DNA of 11,028 nt from assembly GCA_024223125.1 (NCBI GenBank), contig JAAEOP010000558.1:1-11028 (forward strand), read 5' to 3'. Origin of the DNA: Chloroflexota bacterium (GTDB taxonomy: Bacteria; Chloroflexota; Anaerolineae; Promineifilales; Promineifilaceae). The translations under genes and the position numbers were made by a program. This document shows, piece after piece, positions 6,698-11,028 of this stretch (positions within the stretch are counted from its first letter, which is position 1; the number at the start of each line of letters is the position of its first letter). The notes under the pieces were generated by a model. It worked only from the letters and a program-made list of their open reading frames with translations, was not told where the DNA came from and did not search any database.

Positions 6698-8174
6698 ATG
6701 GATTCAGATTCTTCAGTTCTTCTTCTACCAGCCGGACAATCAATTCATCTAAAGCAGCCACAGAATAGTTAGCTACGGCAAAGGTAACGTCACTTGCGTC
6801 GCTTGCTTGATCAGATATTCCGGCTTGTTCTGAGAGTAGAAATATAAAACGGCCGTCACTCATTTGAGCCATTTGCCGAAAAATATACTCTCCTTGTTTA
6901 TCCAGCCCGCTCCCGGCAAGGGAGAAAATCTTGATGCCTCGTGTATTTGCATCTCTGACTCCCTGAATATAATCATACTCCCCCGCAGTAAACCGGGGCG
7001 GCGCATCTGCTACCAGAAATATCAGGCTAACCGTCTGACCTAAACGCCAATTGAGATTGAGAACGGCCGTCTCCAACCCCCTATGCAAATCTTCTGGATA
7101 GTCTCCGCCCCCTTTCGCCTCTATCCGGCTCAAAGCGGTAGCAAATTGTTCGATGTGCCCGGTAAAGGGTAAGATTTCAAGTGCATCTGCCTCATCTTGA
7201 TAGGCAACCAGACCAAAACGGACATCTGGCTGAACGGGTAAAGCATTGATTTGTAATGAAATCGTCTGGATGTTTCCTTGAAGTTGATCAAGCTCATCAG
7301 TCATACTGCCGGTAATGTCCATCAAAAACAAAATATCCAACTGAATGGGATTGTTGGCCGACGCCGGGGCCGGCATAGAGATAAGCCATGTTTCCTGATT
7401 GTTCGCAGCAAGAATAGAAATGGTTTGTAAATTATCGTTATGGGTAATTGTAGCCGTGTAATTGTTTATTCCGGCCGAATACAGGTCAGGATAGAAGAAG
7501 GCACGGCCGTCACTATGCACCCGCAGCTCTGTCAAAAACCCATCTTCCGTTTCCAGGACAATACGCGCTTCCGAAGCCGGTTCCCCCAACTCATTCACCA
7601 CCTGAAAAATAGTTCGATCACTCACTCCAACTTCAATTACATCGTCGGCCGTATAAGCCTCTAAATAAGCTAGATAGTTAGCCCAATTCTCATTGTCATT
7701 GACGATGCCAGCAGAAAGAGGCGGGGGTACGGCCGAGTCCAAATTTATCTCTGTGCGAGCCTCGCCGGGAAGCGCCTCGTCCAGAATAAGCTGGGCGTTG
7801 CTGCGCGTCACTTCTACTTTTGGGCCAGAATTCGGCGTCGGCAAAGGGATAGCATCCCCTTCACTGCCTGTAGAAAGCGGCGGGTTTCCACCCGGTTCAA
7901 TTTGTTGAGCCTCTTCAAATGTTTCCCGGAGGTCATCGGCCGCTTCTTCTTCGGCCACCTCTACTTCAACAGTCACAGTTTCAATCACGGTCTCTTCAAC
8001 AACGCGCGTCACTTCAACAGTTTCGCCTTCCACCTCAACAGTTTCCACCACAGTCTCCGTAACCACACGGGTTACTTCTACAACTTGAGGTTCAGGTTGA
8101 GGCTGGCAGGAGCTAAACAAGATTGCAACTATCAGCAAGATCAATCCCCCTCCAAGTACACGTTTGCGCCGCAT
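6696..8174 (-). CDS. Lipoprotein with von Willebrand factor A domain
   Basis: A 492-residue exported protein, probably anchored by a lipid at Cys23; the lipobox FSSC is slightly unusual because Phe is at -3. Residues 31-73 are a low-complexity Val/Glu/Thr linker (VVEVTRVVTETVVE repeats) typical of Chloroflexota surface lipoproteins. A Pro-rich linker follows (IPLPTPNSG, 109-117), then a probable beta-sandwich at 186-265. The vWA domain spans about 278-450 and has a MIDAS metal site: Asp286-Ile-Thr-Gly-Ser290, a GGGDYPED segment (355-362) and Asp390 in LVADAPP. Such domains bind protein ligands through Mg2+; the partner is unknown. GGAGGG lies 5 bases before the ATG (ribosome site at about 8180-8185). 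It is the second gene of a minus-strand pair, 18 bp after its shorter paralogue. Confidence 0.88.
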   Translation of the reverse strand: MRRKRVLGGGLILLIVAILFSSCQPQPEPQVVEVTRVVTETVVETVEVEGETVEVTRVVEETVIETVTVEVEVAEEEAADDLRETFEEAQQIEPGGNPPLSTGSEGDAIPLPTPNSGPKVEVTRSNAQLILDEALPGEARTEINLDSAVPPPLSAGIVNDNENWANYLAYLEAYTADDVIEVGVSDRTIFQVVNELGEPASEARIVLETEDGFLTELRVHSDGRAFFYPDLYSAGINNYTATITHNDNLQTISILAANNQETWLISMPAPASANNPIQLDILFLMDITGSMTDELDQLQGNIQTISLQINALPVQPDVRFGLVAYQDEADALEILPFTGHIEQFATALSRIEAKGGGDYPEDLHRGLETAVLNLNWRLGQTVSLIFLVADAPPRFTAGEYDYIQGVRDANTRGIKIFSLAGSGLDKQGEYIFRQMAQMSDGRFIFLLSEQAGISDQASDASDVTFAVANYSVAALDELIVRLVEEELKNLNP

Positions 8175-8703
8175 ATTGCCCTCCAGTTTTGGTTACTCAG
8201 TTAACAAGTCCGTAAGCTGCTCAATCATCAACGTTGTCGTATCAATATTGGGATCAGAGTTGGGCGCTAAAGTTAGCACACGGCCGCCGATCATGTTGCT
8301 CATTTCCTCCTCAGACAATTCTACCGGTGTGGAGGTGAGCAAAATGAGCAGCCGTTCCACATTATCAGACCGCCAGCCGGGAAGTTGCGCAGCCTGGATT
8401 ATTGCTTCTGTAGAGGGGAGTGCGGAACCGGTTGCTGCTGAGGGTTGGTTGAGAACAGCCGTTAATTCCTCCACATCGGCCGTAAAACTAACCGGTTCCC
8501 CCAAAGCGTCCCCCCCAAACATAAACAGGGCATAATGAACATCAACCAAATCAGGTTGGACGGCCGTCCAATCTGCCACACGCTGCAAATCAATTGTGTC
8601 TGTCAATGGGGTTTGAATAACAAAAAGAATGTCCAGGGATTGGAGAGGTGTTCCCACTCGCGTAGGCGGCGCTTTGACCCCAGATATCGGCGTCGGCAAA
8701 GGG
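7832..8703 (-). repeat. 17-bp repeat shared by the two vWA lipoprotein genes
   Basis: TCGGCGTCGGCAAAGGG occurs at 7832-7848 and 8687-8703. The complement encodes the PLPTP linker in both proteins, at the same place relative to the vWA-type domain. It supports a tandem duplication of the two genes. The span given covers both copies; the DNA between is the two genes. Confidence 0.7.
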
Positions 8704-8879
8704 TTTCCCGCCGATTCACTACCTGTTGCCTCTAATCCTTCATCAGCCATTTCTTCGGCCGCGGATGTATCTTCGCTAGATTCAATTGCTTCTTCGGCCG
8801 TTCCCCCACCACAAGCTGCCAGCAATAAGAGTAAACTCAGCAACACGGCCGTTGTCCAAAATATTCGTCTGTTTTCCAT
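8193..8879 (-). CDS. Lipoprotein with degenerate vWA-like domain
   Basis: The 228-residue product has a signal peptide with lipobox LAAC (Cys23), then an acidic Ser/Glu linker (25-60) and the Pro-rich segment NPLPTPISG, which closely matches the linker of the downstream vWA protein. The rest aligns by eye with that protein's vWA domain: SLDILFVIQTPLTDTIDLQ against LDILFLMDITGSMTDELDQ, VDVHYALFMFGGDALGEPVSF against VRFGLVAYQDEADALEILPF, and ERLLILLTSTP against SLIFLVADAPP. The MIDAS Asp and Ser are replaced and the later Asp is gone, so metal binding is probably lost. I chose ATG 8877-8879, not the TTG just before it, since AGGAGG lies 7 bases upstream of the ATG. It is first in the minus-strand operon. 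Confidence 0.82.
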   Translation of the reverse strand: MENRRIFWTTAVLLSLLLLLAACGGGTAEEAIESSEDTSAAEEMADEGLEATGSESAGNPLPTPISGVKAPPTRVGTPLQSLDILFVIQTPLTDTIDLQRVADWTAVQPDLVDVHYALFMFGGDALGEPVSFTADVEELTAVLNQPSAATGSALPSTEAIIQAAQLPGWRSDNVERLLILLTSTPVELSEEEMSNMIGGRVLTLAPNSDPNIDTTTLMIEQLTDLLTE

Positions 8880-8921
8880 CAATCAACCTCCTGATCGCTC
8901 ATTAACATTTATATAACGCCT

Positions 8922-8950
8922 TTATAGAATTAATTGTTCCCTACCGGCAA
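8922..8950 (-). promoter_or_regulatory. Candidate promoter of the vWA lipoprotein operon
   Basis: On the minus strand TTGCCG (complement of 8945-8950) and CTATAA (complement of 8922-8927) are separated by 17 bases and resemble -35 and -10 boxes. They would start transcription near 8915, about 36 bases before the ATG at 8879. The -35 box overlaps the T-run of the minus-strand terminator just upstream. Confidence 0.4.
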
Positions 8951-8977
8951 AAAAAAACCACCCTCAAAGAGGGTGGT
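8949..8977 (-). terminator. Intrinsic terminator, minus strand
   Basis: ACCACCCTC (8957-8965) pairs perfectly with GAGGGTGGT (8969-8977) around a three-base loop. On the minus strand it is followed by a run of eight to nine T (8949-8957 as A on the plus strand). It must end a leftward transcript that starts to the right, but no minus-strand gene is there, which points to a small RNA. GAGGGTGG occurs again at 8997-9004, so the same arm has a second possible partner. Confidence 0.85.
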
Positions 8978-9180
8978 ATCTTGCTTAAAGCGCCAGGAGG
9001 GTGGCACTTCAAACAGTTTGTCGGTTAATGCCCAGGTCGAGGGGAGAGGTCGGACACTTTCCTGAGTCTGGTCAGGGTATTATTCCAGTTGCGTTTCTCT
9101 CGTACCAGTTTGGGGGGAAGGAGTTCCCTCTTTTACCTTTCCAGACTTAAAAACAGTTTACACGAACAAATCTCAATTTG
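8978..9180 (-). ncRNA. Candidate small RNA with C-rich hairpin loops
   Basis: This is the DNA upstream (minus strand) of the strong terminator at 8949-8977. It has no credible ORF but much pairing. AGTGCCA and TGGCGCT (complements of 9002-9008 and 8989-8995) form a hairpin with loop CCCTCC. GGGAA and TTCCC (within about 9115-9128) form another with loop CTCC. AGTCTGG and CCAGACT (9065-9071 and 9140-9146) form a long-range stem. Other C-rich runs lie opposite 9048-9056 and 9112-9118. C-rich loops like these can pair with Shine-Dalgarno sequences, as in several Gram-positive regulatory RNAs. The 5' end is not fixed; a weak -10 box TATAGC lies at 9180-9185. It does not match tmRNA, RNase P or SRP RNA. 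Confidence 0.4.
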
Positions 9181-9342
9181 CTATAAAAATTGGATAAAGA
9201 GATTTTGAATATTGCCGATTGATTGACAAACTTTGGCAGCTTTGTTAGTTTTAGGCGCATGACAAAACACGGTCGCACGTTTGCGTATCTCCCTGTCCCT
9301 ACCAACCCCGTAATAGCGGGGCGATAGCGTGTGGCCTGTTGA

Positions 9343-9366
9343 AATTGGAAACGGCCGTTTCCAATT
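9343..9366. repeat. 24-bp perfect palindrome centred on ACGGCCGT
   Basis: The half-site AATTGGAAACGG (9343-9354) is followed directly by its exact complement (9355-9366). The octamer ACGGCCGT is the core (9351-9358). It lies about 77 bp before the prolyl-tRNA synthetase start. It could be an operator for a dimeric regulator or just an extended copy of the common octamer; the 15-mer TTGGAAACGGCCGTT also occurs at 1891-1905 inside the methyltransferase gene. Confidence 0.75.
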
Positions 9367-9389
9367 GACTGATTCTGTTAGCAACCATC

Positions 9390-9428
9390 ACGCTCCGTGT
9401 TGATCTTCAGCACGGAGCGTTTAATTTT
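9390..9428 (+). terminator. proS: Hairpin with T-rich tail in the proS leader (possible attenuator)
   Basis: ACGCTCCGTG (9390-9399) pairs perfectly with CACGGAGCGT (9411-9420) around an 11-base loop, followed by TTAATTTT. It ends right at the proS ribosome site (AAGGA 9429-9433). A terminator in this place would control read-through into proS. AGCGTG (9326-9331) could pair with CACGCT (9389-9394) and open it. I searched for a T-box motif and found none that fits. It could also end a short upstream RNA. Confidence 0.55.
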
Positions 9429-9442
9429 AAGGAACATACGAT

Positions 9443-11028
9443 ATGAAAATGACACAATTATTTAACCAAACCTTACGTGAAGCTCCAACCGGCGCCGATG
9501 TAGAAGGGCATCGTCTGCTGCTGCGAGCTGGATTTGTACGCCAGCTTGCGGCCGGTATCTTTAGCTACCTGCATTTGGGTGAGCGGGCATTGCAAAAAAT
9601 AGAAAACATCCTACGCGAAGAAATGAATGCCCTGGGCGGACAGGAAATAAAAATGCCCCTGATTCACCCGGCCGCTCCTTGGCAGGAGTCCGGCCGCTGG
9701 TACGATATTGATGAGGAGATGGGTCGCTTTCAAGACAAAAACGGCCGTGATATGGTTTTAGCCATGACCCACGAAGAAATCGTCACCGACCTGGCCCGGC
9801 GCGACATTCAAAGTTACCGTCAGCTACCACGCCTCGTTTACCACATCCAAACCAAATGGCGCGACGACCCCCGGCCACGTGCCGGACTCATTCGCGCCCG
9901 TGAATTTACGATGCTAGATAGTTATTCATTGGATGCCGATGACGCCGGCTTAGACGCCCAATATGAAACTCATTATGAAGCGTACTTCCGCATGTTTAGT
10001 CGGGTTCGTCTGCCCGTCATCACGGTAAAATCGGACGTGGGCATGATGGGTGGCAAACTGGCCCACGAGTATATGTATCTGACCCCTATCGGCGAAGATA
10101 CGCTGCTGCTTTGTAATGCCTGCGGTTACAAAGCCAACCGCCAAATAGCTACCTTCCGCAAATCAATGGCTGCAGCCGAAGATGTACGTCCAGTTGAAAA
10201 AGTTGCCACGCCGGACTGCAAAACAATTGCCGATTTGGCTCAATTTCTGGACATAAGCAAAGCGAAAACGGCTAAAGTGGTATTCATGTCGGCCGCCATT
10301 GCCAATGGTCAGGAAAAGACAGAAAAACTGGTTTTTGCCATCGTGCGCGGCGATATGGAATTGAATGAAACGAAACTAGCTAATGCGGTGAAGGCTCTAA
10401 CTTTACGGCCGTCTACCGAAGCAGAAATTCGTACCGTTGGCGCCGAACCGGGTTACGCTTCCCCGGTGGGCATCAGCGATATTTTGGTTGTGGTAGATGA
10501 TGCTGTCGTCACATCTCCTAATCTTGTAGCCGGGGCCAATGAAGCAGGCTACCATCTAAAAAATGTGAATGTGGGACGGGATTATGAAGCAGATATTGTG
10601 ACCGATATTGCTGCCGCCGATGAGGGTGATAGTTGTCCAGAGTGCGGTGAACGGTTAACGGCCGTGCGTGGCGTCGAGGTGGGTAACATTTTCAAACTGG
10701 TCACCCGTTTCAGCGAGGCACTAGGGGCCACCTTCCTGAACAAAAACGGCGCTGCCAAACCCATCGTCATGGGCAGTTACGGTCTGGGTGTCACTCGCCT
10801 GCTGGCCTGCCTGGCTGAACATCACCGCGACAAATATGGTCTGATCTGGCCCATTACCGTCGCCCCCTATCAGGTACATCTTGTTTCTTTGCGCGGCGGC
10901 GAAGAAGCGACCGACACTCTATACACCAAACTGCAAGCGGCCGGCGTGGAGGTTTTTTATGACGACCGGGATGAATCCCCCGGCGTCAAATTCAATGATG
11001 CCGACCTCATCGGTATTCCCATCCGCCT
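9443..11028 (+). CDS. proS: Prolyl-tRNA synthetase, 3' end cut by the window
   Basis: The enzyme charges tRNA-Pro with proline. The 528 visible residues are most of a bacterial-type ProRS (about 565-575 residues); the last 40 or so lie outside. Class II motif 1 lies near residues 70-90 (MPLIHPAAPWQESGRW), motif 2 at 139-160 (WRDDPRPRAGLIRAREFTML) and motif 3 at 444-456 (GSYGLGVTRLLAC). The editing insertion (INS, YbaK-like), which removes mischarged Ala, spans about 225-405; Lys275 or Lys278 in KAKTAKVVF is near its conserved lysine. Two CxxC pairs (224/227 and 398/401) flank the insertion and might bind zinc. The anticodon-binding domain starts near 470. The family motif GHIF reads GNIF here (414-417). 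The ATG at 9443 is favoured, with AAGGA 9 bases upstream. Confidence 0.95.
   Translation, partial: MKMTQLFNQTLREAPTGADVEGHRLLLRAGFVRQLAAGIFSYLHLGERALQKIENILREEMNALGGQEIKMPLIHPAAPWQESGRWYDIDEEMGRFQDKNGRDMVLAMTHEEIVTDLARRDIQSYRQLPRLVYHIQTKWRDDPRPRAGLIRAREFTMLDSYSLDADDAGLDAQYETHYEAYFRMFSRVRLPVITVKSDVGMMGGKLAHEYMYLTPIGEDTLLLCNACGYKANRQIATFRKSMAAAEDVRPVEKVATPDCKTIADLAQFLDISKAKTAKVVFMSAAIANGQEKTEKLVFAIVRGDMELNETKLANAVKALTLRPSTEAEIRTVGAEPGYASPVGISDILVVVDDAVVTSPNLVAGANEAGYHLKNVNVGRDYEADIVTDIAAADEGDSCPECGERLTAVRGVEVGNIFKLVTRFSEALGATFLNKNGAAKPIVMGSYGLGVTRLLACLAEHHRDKYGLIWPITVAPYQVHLVSLRGGEEATDTLYTKLQAAGVEVFYDDRDESPGVKFNDADLIGIPIR

Larger units (their letters stand above)
8880..9442. other. 563-bp divergent intergenic region
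   Basis: No gene is supported between the vWA operon start and the prolyl-tRNA synthetase start. The region holds the vWA promoter and a minus-strand terminator, the candidate small RNA, a perfect palindrome (9343-9366) and a hairpin before the synthetase gene. TTGACA at 9222-9227 is a good -35 box for the plus strand, but only weak -10 sequences follow (around 9245-9250). CCCCG and CGGGG form a small hairpin at about 9306-9321. Confidence 0.5.

Noticed and set aside
7979..8080. Repetitive DNA that could be taken for a short tandem or CRISPR-like repeat
   Set aside because: It encodes the low-complexity Val/Glu/Thr linker of the vWA lipoprotein; the units are irregular and without spacers.
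8990..9012. AGGGTGGCAC, similar to the start of the T-box motif
   Set aside because: It continues TTCA instead of CGCG, lies over 430 bp before proS, has no specifier stem upstream, and the base after TGG does not fit tRNA-Pro.
9030..9075. GGAAAGTGTCCGAC on the minus strand, resembling the RNase P RNA motif GAGGAAAGTCC
   Set aside because: The match is partial, with an inserted base, and the other conserved RNase P blocks are absent.
9181..9384. 67-codon minus-strand open frame
   Set aside because: It reads through the palindrome and proS upstream DNA, has no ribosome site and no recognisable domain.
1..11028. tRNA, rRNA, CRISPR array, prophage, defence or biosynthetic cluster
   Set aside because: I looked for tRNA-like GTTCGAATC arms in gaps, regular repeats with spacers, and nuclease, helicase, toxin or synthase genes, and found none.

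Overview
This window most likely comes from a member of the Chloroflexota (Anaerolineae or a near relative). The main clue is a secreted lipoprotein with a long Val/Glu/Thr 'EVTR'-type linker behind its lipobox, a style common in that phylum. A split, 557-residue methylmalonyl-CoA mutase large subunit and an ISKra4-like transposase remnant also fit. No rRNA or other taxonomic marker is present, so this is inference.

Layout, left to right. 1-426: debris, with the N-terminal part of an ISKra4-like transposase abutting what looks like the start of a minus-strand gene, then a structured non-coding stretch. 427-930: a hypothetical gene, notable for lacking a DNA word that is frequent elsewhere. 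1068-2407: a two-gene unit of a gamma-class carbonic anhydrase-like protein and a TrmH/SpoU rRNA methyltransferase, with a 16-codon ORF on its tail. 2543-3526: malate dehydrogenase. 3527-4033: a gene-free stretch with a cloverleaf-like inverted-repeat element and a perfect 15-bp hairpin. 4034-6286: methylmalonyl-CoA mutase large subunit and methylmalonyl-CoA epimerase, a clear propionyl-CoA/methylmalonyl-CoA to succinyl-CoA pair. 6287-6695: non-coding, ending in a strong plus-strand terminator. 6696-8879, minus strand: two tandem lipoproteins of the von Willebrand factor A type, one with a MIDAS metal site and one whose site is lost. 8880-9442: a divergent intergenic region with a vWA operon promoter, a minus-strand terminator that probably ends a small RNA, a 24-bp palindrome, and a hairpin just before the next gene. 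9443 to the end: prolyl-tRNA synthetase, cut off by the window edge.

Most genes are central metabolism or translation. Malate dehydrogenase and the mutase/epimerase pair meet at C4 dicarboxylic acids: methylmalonyl-CoA gives succinyl-CoA, which reaches malate and oxaloacetate. The most unusual feature is genome-style rather than a gene: the palindrome ACGGCCGT occurs 22 times by hand count in 11 kb, in every reading frame and in intergenic DNA, like the cyanobacterial HIP1 octamer. I found no convincing new multi-gene system. The best candidates for undescribed biology are this octamer, the four-helix element at 3540-3706, the putative small RNA near 8949-9180, and the active/inactive vWA lipoprotein pair.
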